A stretch of DNA of 7,125 nt, taken from contig CAKQGD010000073.1 of NCBI GenBank assembly GCA_934232845.1, forward strand, positions 1-7,125, written 5' to 3'. Positions 1-5,748 of the stretch are shown in pieces. Position numbers and translations under genes: made by a program. This DNA comes from an uncultured Oscillospiraceae bacterium (GTDB lineage Bacteria; Bacillota; Clostridia; Oscillospirales; Ruminococcaceae). Numbering within the stretch: position 1 is the first letter of the stretch; every line of letters starts with the position of its first letter. A model generated the notes under the pieces. The model saw nothing but the letters and a program-made list of their open reading frames with translations, did not search any database and had not been told where the DNA came from.

Positions 1-229
1 TGGCGATGACCAGCGCGTACAGACCCGTCGTCTCCGCGATGGCACAGCCCATCAGCATGGTGCTGGTGACGTCGCCCTTGCACTCGGGCTGACGGCCGAT
101 AGCCTCCAAAGCCTTTGCAACGGCGTTACCTTCGCCGATACCAGGGCCGATACCTGCAATCAGAGCGCAGCCTGCGCCGATTGCACAACCTGCAAGAGCG
201 ATACCTTTCGCAAGAACGGTGAAATCCAT
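1..229 (-). CDS. atpE: ATP synthase Fo subunit c (partial, 3' end outside window)
   Basis: This is the proteolipid that forms the rotating membrane ring of F1Fo ATP synthase and carries the coupling ion. I translated 76 residues from the ATG at 229; the C-terminal part of helix 2 lies outside the window. Helix 1 carries the glycine-rich packing motif (GAG, then GIGPGIGEG at 26-34). The polar loop is R46-Q47-P48, which contacts the F1 stalk. Helix 2 has A65-E66-T67-T68-G69, with Glu66 as the ion-binding carboxylate. Glu33 stands where Na+-type c subunits usually have Gln or Glu, so the pair E33/E66 plus T67 fits a two-carboxylate Na+ site. Four cysteines (15, 21, 50, 62) are unusual for this family. 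A GAGGAGG ribosome site lies a normal distance upstream of the start. The codons (GGT, ATC, GTT, GCA) look more optimised than in neighbouring genes, as expected for a highly translated subunit. It follows atpB by 36 bases. Confidence 0.96.
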   Translation of the reverse strand, partial: MDFTVLAKGIALAGCAIGAGCALIAGIGPGIGEGNAVAKALEAIGRQPECKGDVTSTMLMGCAIAETTGLYALVIA

Positions 230-265
230 GAATGTGTCCTCCTCGTTATTGTTTCAAAGTCTTTT

Positions 266-1018
266 TTATTCCTGCGCAGCGGCGTTGCCGATGAACATCG
301 TCGTCAACATGCAGAAGATGAACGCCTGCATACAACCGCTGAACCAGTCAAAGTAAACACTGAGCACGGCCGGTACGCCGACCGCAAGGAACGGAATATT
401 GCCGAGAATATCTCCGACAACTCCGGGCAGCAGCGAGAACAGCGCGTGGCTCGCCGCCGTAAGGGAACCATAGATCAGAGTGCTGATGACCAGACCGGCC
501 AGAATATTGCCGAAATGACGGCAGGCCATACTGATCGGGGTTGCGAGATCCGACAGGATGTTAAACGGAGTCATCAGGGCAATCGGCTCGGTAAAGCCTT
601 TGAGATAGCCGCCGAAACCGTTCGTGCGGATCTTGTAGTAATTGATCAGAATGTAGACGACAACGGCCCATGCGGCTTCCGTAGAAAGATCCGCGGTCGG
701 GCTCCAGATGCCGAGCAAACTGATTAGGTTGCTCACGAGACTTGTGGAAAACAGCGCCGCAATAAAAGGAATAAAGGCGTCGAACGCCGGACCTCCCATA
801 TTATTGCGGGTGAATTTTGAAGCGGTTTCAACGAGCATTTCCGCCACGGCCTGCCGTCGGGAAATTTTCTCGACCTGCAGATCGTGCGTAAGCCAAATGC
901 ACAGGCCCGTGATCACCGCCATCACAACCCAGCTGACCACAATGGTCTCCGTGATGGGGATGCCGCCCAGCACCGGTATGGTATACAGGATGCGGGCGCC
1001 GTTCAAGGTTACATTCAT
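266..1018 (-). CDS. atpB: ATP synthase Fo subunit a
   Basis: This integral membrane stator subunit provides the half channels through which ions reach the c ring. The 250-residue product has about five to six hydrophobic segments. N-L-I-S-L-L-G near 97-103 followed by S-P-T-A-D at 106-110 is typical of bacterial subunit a. The essential arginine is Arg167 in A-C-R-H-F-G-N-I-L-A-G; RHFGN rather than RLFGN is a variant I associate with clostridial enzymes. The start at 1018 gives a normal N terminus, while the open frame further upstream reads through atpI in another frame and is unlikely to be used. The ATG overlaps the atpI stop (ATGA), so the two are probably translationally coupled. The AGGAGG at 1032-1037 is 13 bases from the ATG, longer than ideal, which also fits coupling. 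It is the third gene of the atp operon. Confidence 0.96.
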   Translation of the reverse strand: MNVTLNGARILYTIPVLGGIPITETIVVSWVVMAVITGLCIWLTHDLQVEKISRRQAVAEMLVETASKFTRNNMGGPAFDAFIPFIAALFSTSLVSNLISLLGIWSPTADLSTEAAWAVVVYILINYYKIRTNGFGGYLKGFTEPIALMTPFNILSDLATPISMACRHFGNILAGLVISTLIYGSLTAASHALFSLLPGVVGDILGNIPFLAVGVPAVLSVYFDWFSGCMQAFIFCMLTTMFIGNAAAQE

Positions 1019-1437
1019 AGGCTGTCGGAAGCCTCCTTTCCGGAAGAAAGCTCTTTCCTGCGTGTGTGAATCACAACGCGCGGGAAGAGAAGCGGCAGGA
1101 CCGCGGCCGCCCACTGAAAGCAGGAAAGCTTCAGTGCGAGCACAACCCACAGTCCGTGCAGGAGCATCCGTCCGGTATAGCTGCGGCGAAACGCAAGCTC
1201 AGCGGCCTTTCCCTCCATAGAGGCGGCCTTCTGCACCGAGCGGGCAAGGTAATAAAAATTTCCGGCGGCGACAAGCGCGCCGCAAAATCCGCCGAGCAGC
1301 ACCGTCCAGTCAAACGGCACGGCCGGCGCCACGGTGAAATGAAGCGCCGCAAACACGCCCCACATGACCACGGTTAAAATTCCCACTCCTGCCAAAATAT
1401 AGAGAAAGTCTTTTTTTACCTGCGGCTGCAACCGCAT
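1015..1437 (-). CDS. atpI: ATP synthase subunit I (AtpI-like membrane protein)
   Basis: This is a small membrane protein of the ATP-synt_I type (140 residues). Members of this family are thought to help c-ring assembly and, with AtpZ, have been linked to Mg2+ uptake in Bacillus; the role here is inferred from family and position. Hydrophobic segments lie near residues 12-34, 43-65, 91-107 and 108-123. The stretch G-A-L-V-A-A-G-N-F-Y-Y-L-A-R-S-V (53-68) resembles the conserved loop and helix of the family, and a charged tail follows F-P-R-V-V-I. The ATG at 1437 is chosen because AGGAGGTG (1444-1451) lies upstream with an 8-base gap after AGGAGG. An in-frame GTG at 1446 overlaps that ribosome site and is unlikely. 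The gene starts 2 bases after the atpZ stop and overlaps atpB by 4 bases. Confidence 0.88.
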   Translation of the reverse strand: MRLQPQVKKDFLYILAGVGILTVVMWGVFAALHFTVAPAVPFDWTVLLGGFCGALVAAGNFYYLARSVQKAASMEGKAAELAFRRSYTGRMLLHGLWVVLALKLSCFQWAAAVLPLLFPRVVIHTRRKELSSGKEASDSL

Positions 1438-1439
1438 TT

Positions 1440-1721
1440 TCAGCACCTCCTGTCTGAATCAGAGCCCGACTCGTCCTCTTTTTTAGAGGAACGGCACAAA
1501 GGGCGAACCAGCTCGCGGGCCGAAGAAAAAGCCGCGCCCAAGCCGAGAATCATCGCGGCAATGTAGATCCATCCGCCCAGAGAAAAACGCCCGGCGGCCC
1601 AACGGGCGGCAAGCAGGCAGAACACCGGCGGAACCATAATGGAGAAGCCCAGCTGCGTCAGAAGGAACAAACCCCGCCAATCGATTTTTGTGCTTTTTTG
1701 AGGAGGTTTCGGTTTTTCCAT
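1440..1721 (-). CDS. atpZ: AtpZ/AtpI family membrane protein, first gene of the atp operon
   Basis: This two-helix membrane protein of 93 residues belongs to the AtpZ family (putative F0F1-ATPase accessory subunit). Helices lie at about 17-40 and 48-69. The segment L-L-T-Q-L-G-F-S-I-M-V-P-P and the later W-I-Y-I-A-A-M-I-L-G-L-G-A-A-F match the family layout. The C-terminal tail is hydrophilic and acidic (K-K-E-D-E-S-G-S-D-S-D). AtpZ with AtpI is proposed to support divalent-cation movement or enzyme assembly; which applies here is unknown. The ATG at 1721 is preferred. Candidate starts at 1769 (ATG) and 1787 (GTG) fall at the predicted start site or inside the -10 region of promoter P1 and have no ribosome site. 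The site for 1721 is only modest (AAAGGG at 1733-1738, 11-base gap). It directly follows the promoter region and is 2 bases from atpI. Confidence 0.87.
   Translation of the reverse strand: MEKPKPPQKSTKIDWRGLFLLTQLGFSIMVPPVFCLLAARWAAGRFSLGGWIYIAAMILGLGAAFSSARELVRPLCRSSKKEDESGSDSDRRC
1444..1451 (-). promoter_or_regulatory. Ribosome binding site deciding the atpI start
   Basis: The minus strand reads AGGAGGTG here, inside the last codons of atpZ. The gap from AGGAGG to the ATG at 1437 is 8 bases. The upstream in-frame GTG at 1446 lies within this site, so it cannot use it. Confidence 0.8.
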
Positions 1722-1776
1722 ATGGCAAAAATCCCTTTGATAAGAATAAATTGTTTTTGAACTTTCCATGTCGGTT

Positions 1777-1814
1777 ATAGAATACACCTGCGTTTCAAAA
1801 AAAGCAAGAGAAAG
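1777..1814. repeat. Promoter-bearing direct repeat, copy 1 (proximal to atpZ)
   Basis: This 38-base segment matches 1886-1923 at 34 of 38 positions by eye. All four differences lie between the -35 and -10 boxes. Weaker similarity continues on both sides (for example aattgtttttt-like and tttgA-like stretches), which suggests the copies come from a tandem duplication of about 109 bases. Confidence 0.85.
1779..1807 (-). promoter_or_regulatory. Promoter P1 of the atp operon (proximal)
   Basis: On the minus strand the -35 box is TTGCTT (1802-1807), the spacer is 17 bases and the -10 box is TATTCT (1779-1784). The predicted start is near 1771-1773, giving a leader of about 50 bases before atpZ. 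The same two boxes and spacing recur in P2, which supports function. The half palindrome TGTATTCTA is kept, but the opposite arm is degenerate. Confidence 0.68.
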
Positions 1815-1886
1815 TTTGAGAAATTGTGACTTTTTTTATATTGAACGAAATGAATTGTTTTTTAAAAATTAACATTGTATTGTTCA

Positions 1887-1906
1887 TAGAATACACCTGT
1901 ATTCTA
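1887..1906. promoter_or_regulatory. Perfect 20-base palindrome, candidate operator
   Basis: The minus strand reads TAGAATACAGGTGTATTCTA, with two perfect 9-base arms around a GG centre. The core TACA-GG-TGTA has the TACA-N2-TGTA form of operators bound by BlaI/MecI/CopY-type winged-helix repressors. It overlaps the P2 -10 box, so a bound dimer would block RNA polymerase. No such regulator is encoded in the window, so the assignment rests on motif form only. Confidence 0.5.
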
Positions 1907-1916
1907 AAAAAAGCAA
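1888..1916 (-). promoter_or_regulatory. Promoter P2 of the atp operon (distal)
   Basis: On the minus strand TTGCTT (1911-1916), a 17-base spacer and TATTCT (1888-1893) form a sigma-A-type promoter. Transcription should begin near 1880-1882, giving a leader of about 160 bases that passes through P1. Upstream DNA (1930-2060) is extremely A/T-rich with short A and T tracts and could act as an UP element or curved DNA. Confidence 0.65.
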
Positions 1917-1923
1917 GAGAAAG

Positions 1924-2170
1924 CTTTGAAAACGCACAAATTTTTTAAAATGATTTTTATTTTATATTTATAATTGTATATATTAATATTTATTTAAATA
2001 AAATTATTGCTTCAGAATTTCTTTACCATTAGGCTGAAATAAAACAATATATTGTTGAAACAAAAGACGTTATAATAGACTAAAATAAATTCATACATCG
2101 AATCGTCTTCATAATACGTAATTCTGTCTTTTCCCTTTTCGCAGTCTTTTTCTCCCCAGTTCAACAGCAG
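1924..2170. other. AT-rich intergenic region between the two operons
   Basis: No gene or credible small ORF is visible here. The stretch around 1939-2010 is nearly pure A/T, and upstream of P2 this could affect promoter strength by curvature. It holds a 14-base perfect palindrome AACAATATATTGTT (2043-2056) and, on the plus strand, an isolated TATAAT (2071-2076) without a convincing -35 box at the right distance. Confidence 0.6.
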
Positions 2171-2207
2171 ATAAAAAGGCCCTCTTCCGATCCGGAAGGG
2201 GGCCTTT
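2171..2207 (-). terminator. Rho-independent terminator of the prmC-DUF896 operon
   Basis: A 15-base-pair stem (2175-2189 with 2193-2207, one G-T wobble) encloses a 3-base loop. On the minus strand it is followed by TTTTTAT, so it should stop transcription 8 bases after the DUF896 stop codon. The stem is symmetric and the plus-strand side is also T-rich (TTTGTGTTTCTT), so it may act weakly in the other direction. Confidence 0.92.
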
Positions 2208-2214
2208 GTGTTTC

Positions 2215-2427
2215 TTATGTTTTCAGATGTTTTTTCAGTTTCGTCTTCTTCCCGTTCTCATCCACCACATAGGTATTGGCAAGCTGATTTTCCAAGCTGC
2301 GCTTATAAGAATCGATGTATTCACGGCGAAGCGCCGCCTGTTCCGCGCGTTCCTCCTCCGTTAACCCCTCGGATGTTTTCGCTTTTCGGGCAAGCTGGTT
2401 GATTCGGTCTATTTTGCTCTGTTCCAT
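2215..2427 (-). CDS. DUF896 family small protein (YnzC-like)
   Basis: This 70-residue charged cytoplasmic protein matches the DUF896/YnzC family of Firmicutes. The N-terminal part (K-I-D-R-I-N-Q-L-A-R-K-A-K, then E-G-L-T-E-E-E-R-A-E-Q-A-A-L-R-R-E-Y-I) fits the family's two-helix hairpin. The C-terminal part (Y-V-V-D-E-N-G-K-K) is probably flexible. The molecular role of the family is not well established. The ATG at 2427 has an AAGAGG ribosome site 6 bases upstream, placed in the end of prmC, and the gene begins 1 base after the prmC stop. It is the last gene before the terminator. There are no membrane segments or cysteines. Confidence 0.9.
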   Translation of the reverse strand: MEQSKIDRINQLARKAKTSEGLTEEERAEQAALRREYIDSYKRSLENQLANTYVVDENGKKTKLKKHLKT

Positions 2428-2428
2428 C

Positions 2429-3268
2429 TCAAACCTCTTTCACAGGGCGGCGCGCACAGACACAGCGCTCCACACCGCACAGATCACGACGCGTCGAAAT
2501 TGCTTCATAACCGTTTTGATCCAAAATTTCCCGTACATCCGCCGCCTGCCGGTAGCCCACCTCCAGCACAAGCCATCCGCCCGGCCGCAGCTGAGGCACG
2601 GCATTCTGCGCGATAATACGGTAATAGTCCAAGCCGTCCTCGCCGCCGCGCAGAGCGGTTTCCGGCTCACAGGCGACCTGCGGCGGAAGGCGGGTCATCT
2701 CCTCTTCCGTCAGATACGGCGGATTCGACGCGATCAGGTCCAGCGCCGGAAGAGGCAATCCCTCTCTCACATCGCCCTGAACAACCGCAATTCGGTCGGC
2801 AAGGCCGTTTTCCGCCACATTCTGCCGCAGGTATTCCAGTGCATCGTCAAAAAGTTCAACCGCATATACCCGTGCCTCCGGCAGGTGCTTTGCCAGCGCG
2901 AGCGCGATTGCCCCGCTGCCCGCACAATAGTCGGCCGCGACTGCGTTGGGCACGGGCGCCAGAAGTTCCAGCGCCAAATCCACCACCGTCTCGGTGTCCG
3001 GCTGCGGAATCAAAACACCCGGGCCCACTTTCAGCGGAATTCCGTAAAACTCCCATTCCCCCAAAAGATACTGAAGAGGATATCCCTCCGACAGGCGATG
3101 CACCTTGTGGCGAAACACAAATGCCTCCTCATCAGGGACCTCCGCCTCGGAAAAGCGCAGGCCCGGCGCGCCGGAAAAATGCGCCCGGAAAAGCTGCGAC
3201 AGATCAAAATCCGCCGTCTCGCCGGTCAGCGTCTGCCGGCACTGACGGTACAGCTGTGCAAACGTCAC
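2429..3268 (-). CDS. prmC: Peptide chain release factor N5-glutamine methyltransferase
   Basis: PrmC uses S-adenosylmethionine to methylate the glutamine of the GGQ motif in release factors RF1 and RF2, which helps translation termination in the cytoplasm. With the start at 3268 the product has 279 residues, normal for the family. An N-terminal helical domain (about 1-65) is followed by G-E-W-E-F-Y-G (70-76) and L-I-P-Q-P-D-T-E (86-93). The Rossmann motif is D-Y-C-A-G-S-G-A-I-A-L (113-123), and the substrate-binding NPPY motif is at 182-185. E-P-E-T-A-L-R-G-G-E-D-G-L lies at 201-213. Gln89 replaces the arginine found in many homologues (LIPRPDTE). GTG 3268 is preferred to GTG 3295 because AGGTGG lies 10 bases upstream and the distance from start to G-E-x-E-F then matches E. 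coli PrmC. It starts 7 bases after the yqhQ stop. Unlike in many Firmicutes, prfA is not directly adjacent. Confidence 0.93.
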   Translation of the reverse strand: MTFAQLYRQCRQTLTGETADFDLSQLFRAHFSGAPGLRFSEAEVPDEEAFVFRHKVHRLSEGYPLQYLLGEWEFYGIPLKVGPGVLIPQPDTETVVDLALELLAPVPNAVAADYCAGSGAIALALAKHLPEARVYAVELFDDALEYLRQNVAENGLADRIAVVQGDVREGLPLPALDLIASNPPYLTEEEMTRLPPQVACEPETALRGGEDGLDYYRIIAQNAVPQLRPGGWLVLEVGYRQAADVREILDQNGYEAISTRRDLCGVERCVCARRPVKEV

Positions 3269-3275
3269 GGCCTTG

Positions 3276-4211
3276 TCACCACCTGTCCTCGTCACTGTTC
3301 TCGGGAATGCAGGGCTTCATCGCCGCGATGGCGCACTCGATCTGGCTGTCATCGGGTTCCCGCGTCGTCAGACGCTGCAGCCAGAGGCCCGGCTTTGACA
3401 CAGCACGCATCACACAGCTGTCGGAACGGCCCGCCAGCTTAATGATTTCATAGGCGATACCGACCACAATCGGCAGGCACAAGAGTTTGACCAACACACG
3501 GCCAAGCATACTGCTCCAGCTCACCATCGAAAAAACAAGGGTCGAAACGACCAGCACAATCAAAATAAAGCTCGTACCGCAGCGCGGATGAAAACGAGTA
3601 TGTTTTCTGACGTTTTCGACAATCAGCTCTTCTCCCGCTTCGTAGCAGGCGATCGTCTTATGCTCTGCGCCGTGATATTCAAATGTTCTGCGAATGTCCG
3701 GCATTCGGCTGATCAGCCAAAGATACAGCACAAAAATCCCGATTTTTACAACGGCCTCCGAAAGGGAAAGCAGCGCCCGCGCGTCGGTAAAACGGCGCAG
3801 CAGTCCGACAAGAAGCGTCGGCAGTATCAGAAAAAGCCCCACTGCAAGAACAACGCCCAAAACTACGGCAAACGCGTTGAACACTGTCATGAATTTGTCT
3901 CCGAGCAGCTTCTGCAGCTTCTTCTCAAAGGGAGACGGCTCTTCGTCATCCATTCCGGCGATCTCCGCCGAACGGGTCAGGCAGCGATAGGATACCGCCA
4001 TACTGTCGATGAAATTAAATACTCCCCGTACAAAAGGAGTGGTTTTATACCAAGGTTTTCTTCCTTCTCCATTCTCCCATTGGGAGAGATCGATGCTTCC
4101 GTCTGGCTTTCTGACCGCCATTGCGGTTACCTTCGGTCCGCGCATCATTACGCCCTCAATCAAAGCCGAGCCGCCGATTGAGGTTTTTTTCATGGAATTT
4201 CCGCTTTGCAA
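3276..4211 (-). CDS. yqhQ: YqhQ-like membrane protein (DUF1385)
   Basis: This membrane protein belongs to the widely conserved DUF1385/YqhQ family, whose activity is not firmly established; some database names suggest a metal-dependent enzyme. The signature G-G-S-A-L-I-E-G-V-M-M-R-G-P (13-26) opens the protein. Hydrophobic segments lie near 110-137, 154-170, 211-230 and 238-257. The conserved polar block H-G-A-E-H-K (180-185) and R-F-H-P-R-C-G-T-S (206-214) could bind a metal. The start is uncertain. TTG 4211 has a good AAAGGAGA site 10 bases upstream, whereas ATG 4193, which would give the usual M-K-K-T-S-I-G-G N terminus, has no clear site. The two differ by only six residues. The last codons (AGG TGG TGA) double as the likely prmC ribosome site, suggesting coupled translation. 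In Firmicutes yqhQ is often found with prmC. Confidence 0.93.
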   Translation of the reverse strand: MQSGNSMKKTSIGGSALIEGVMMRGPKVTAMAVRKPDGSIDLSQWENGEGRKPWYKTTPFVRGVFNFIDSMAVSYRCLTRSAEIAGMDDEEPSPFEKKLQKLLGDKFMTVFNAFAVVLGVVLAVGLFLILPTLLVGLLRRFTDARALLSLSEAVVKIGIFVLYLWLISRMPDIRRTFEYHGAEHKTIACYEAGEELIVENVRKHTRFHPRCGTSFILIVLVVSTLVFSMVSWSSMLGRVLVKLLCLPIVVGIAYEIIKLAGRSDSCVMRAVSKPGLWLQRLTTREPDDSQIECAIAAMKPCIPENSDEDRW

Positions 4212-4220
4212 TACCAGAGT

Positions 4221-4228
4221 TCTCCTTT
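4221..4228 (-). promoter_or_regulatory. Ribosome binding site favouring a TTG start for yqhQ
   Basis: The minus strand reads AAAGGAGA. It is 10 bases from TTG 4211 but 28 from ATG 4193, so it favours the TTG. The short gap to the kinase stop at 4266 holds only small GC-rich inverted repeats with no T-tract. Confidence 0.6.
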
Positions 4229-4265
4229 CCGCCCGGTTTCCCCCGTCCGGGGAGGGCGCGGCGCC

Positions 4266-5729
4266 TTATTCCTGCGGGTATGTCTGCTGCTTTGCCGCGG
4301 CGTCTGCGGAAAGCTGCTCATATTTCTGCGCAGTCGGGATTCGGATGGTCACCGTCGTTCCCTCACCCAGAACGGAGGTAACCTCCAGCGTGCCCTGATG
4401 CGCTGTGACGATCTCGTCGGCCACCGCAAGCCCGATGCCCGAACCGCGGCGCGTCAGATTCGCCTTGTAAAATTTCTGCTTGATTTTGGGCAGATCCTCG
4501 CTGCTGATGCCGCAGCCGGAATCCGCTACCGCGATCACAATATAATCATCCGCCTCTCCGGCGAAGACGTGTACGCCGCCGCCTGCGTCCGAATACTTGA
4601 TCGCATTGTCGATAATATTGATAAAGACCTGCCGCAGACGGTTTTTATCCGCCACAACGACGGCAGAATCCACATTTTCTTCATACTCGAGCGCAATTCC
4701 CTCGCGCCGTGCCTTTTCCGTATACATCAGTACGGCTTCTTCCAGCTCGGCAAGCAGGTCGATCCGCTCAAAGATCAGGCGCAGCCGTCCCGACTGCATT
4801 CTCGAAAAGTCGAGCAGCTCCTCCACCATCAAAGAAAGCCGATCCGTCTCGGAGGTGATCACACGCATCCCCTTTTTCAGCGTGTCGGGGTCGGACTCTC
4901 CGGCGGCCAAAATCGTCTCGCTCCAGCCCTTGATTGCGGTCAAGGGTGTGCGAAGTTCGTGCGACACCGAAGAAATAAAATCATTTTTCATTTTTTCGGC
5001 AGTGCCGAGTTCCTCCGCCATGTCGTTGATCGTCTCGCAGAGGTCGCCGATCTCATCGTCGTTTTTCTTTTCCAGACGCGTACCGAAATCGCCTCTTGCA
5101 ATGCGCTGCGCCGTCTTGCTGATCTCTCCCACCGGAATTACGATGGAATTGATAAAATAAAGTCCGGACAAAATCATGAAAAATACAATCGCCGCGCCCA
5201 CCGCAATCGCGAACAGCGTCAGCGTCCACAGTACGCCGTCCACCTGAGAAAGAGAGGCGATCAGCCGCACGGCCGCCAGAGACTCCCCCGTTTCGGGGGC
5301 GCGCACTGTAACCGCAAGAACATTTTCTCCGCCGATGGGCCCGCGATAGCGGCCCGTACCGTCCGGCGATGTCATCGCGGCCTCAAAATCCGGCATCTCC
5401 ATTTTTTCGGTGATCTCAAAGCCGGAGGAGGTCGTCATCACGGAGCCCGACGCATCCAGCGCCATCAGTTCCATTCTGTCACGGCCGTCAAAATTTTCAA
5501 TGACGTTGCGCACCTCACGCGTATAGTCGGCCGAGGGATCGTCCGCATATTTGGTCAGCAGGGCAGACACCGTGCTGGCCTGCGCCATCATCGTCTGTTC
5601 AGCGGAGCTGTAATAAAACATCCGCACTCCCACCGCAAAAGCGGCCTCGACCAGCACCAGAATGGCCAGAATGACGCCAAGGCTGCCCGTCAGCCACCGG
5701 GTTGTTATGCGCTTTCCGCGGATAGCCAA
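4266..5729 (-). CDS. Membrane sensor histidine kinase (HAMP-HisKA-HATPase_c)
   Basis: This is the kinase partner of the adjacent OmpR-type regulator: it senses a signal outside the membrane, autophosphorylates on histidine and passes phosphate to the regulator. The 487-residue product has TM1 at about 16-39, an extracellular sensor region at 40-165 and TM2 at 166-194. HAMP follows at 195-247. HisKA contains S-H-E-L-R-T-P-L with His257, and K-G-W-S-E-T-I follows. The ATPase domain has the N box (Asn371, Asn375), D-S-G-C-G-I from Asp403, and G-S-G-I-G-L-A at 429-435. The TTG at 5729 is chosen because AAAGGAGG sits 8 bases upstream and the N terminus (A-I-R-G-K-R-I-T-T-R-W-L) is typical of such kinases. 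GTG starts at 5822 and 5831 lack ribosome sites and would add an arginine-rich, non-typical leader. The signal is unknown; similarity to PhoR/ResE/WalK-type kinases does not settle it. Confidence 0.94.
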   Translation of the reverse strand: MAIRGKRITTRWLTGSLGVILAILVLVEAAFAVGVRMFYYSSAEQTMMAQASTVSALLTKYADDPSADYTREVRNVIENFDGRDRMELMALDASGSVMTTSSGFEITEKMEMPDFEAAMTSPDGTGRYRGPIGGENVLAVTVRAPETGESLAAVRLIASLSQVDGVLWTLTLFAIAVGAAIVFFMILSGLYFINSIVIPVGEISKTAQRIARGDFGTRLEKKNDDEIGDLCETINDMAEELGTAEKMKNDFISSVSHELRTPLTAIKGWSETILAAGESDPDTLKKGMRVITSETDRLSLMVEELLDFSRMQSGRLRLIFERIDLLAELEEAVLMYTEKARREGIALEYEENVDSAVVVADKNRLRQVFINIIDNAIKYSDAGGGVHVFAGEADDYIVIAVADSGCGISSEDLPKIKQKFYKANLTRRGSGIGLAVADEIVTAHQGTLEVTSVLGEGTTVTIRIPTAQKYEQLSADAAAKQQTYPQE

Positions 5730-5737
5730 GCAGGCCG

Positions 5738-5745
5738 CCTCCTTT
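5738..5745 (-). promoter_or_regulatory. Ribosome binding site deciding the TTG start of the kinase
   Basis: The minus strand reads AAAGGAGG, 8 bases before TTG 5729. It is the only good site in the 164-base gap between the regulator and kinase genes. The TGA of the small cysteine-rich ORF lies just upstream of it. Confidence 0.8.
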
Positions 5746-5748
5746 CCC

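Larger units (their letters stand above)
1886..1923. repeat. Promoter-bearing direct repeat, copy 2 (distal)
   Basis: This is the second copy of the 38-base repeat, 109 bases from the first. The -35, -10 and T-rich upstream segment are identical to copy 1, whereas the spacer differs at four positions. Those four changes make or break a palindrome. Confidence 0.85.

Noticed and set aside
1019..1150. N-terminal extension of subunit a upstream of ATG 1018
   Set aside because: It would overlap atpI by about 130 bases in another frame and add a non-family leader. The ATG at 1018 gives the expected protein and an ATGA overlap.
1924..2170. Possible replication origin or attachment site in the AT-rich gap
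   Set aside because: No DnaA-box cluster, integrase gene or flanking direct repeats were seen. The AT-richness is better explained as upstream promoter DNA.
2315..3442. Long plus-strand open frame opposite prmC and the end of yqhQ
   Set aside because: It lies opposite clearly conserved minus-strand genes, has an arginine-, histidine- and glutamine-rich composition typical of an antisense shadow, and shows no family motif.
4231..4266. Small GC-rich inverted repeats between the kinase and yqhQ
   Set aside because: The stems are only about 5 base pairs and lack a following T-tract, so there is no support for termination or a riboswitch.
5285..5299. GC-rich hairpin CCCCCG-TTT-CGGGGG inside the kinase gene
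   Set aside because: It encodes part of the extracellular region (A-P-E-T-G-E-S) and has no T-tract on either strand, so it is not a terminator.
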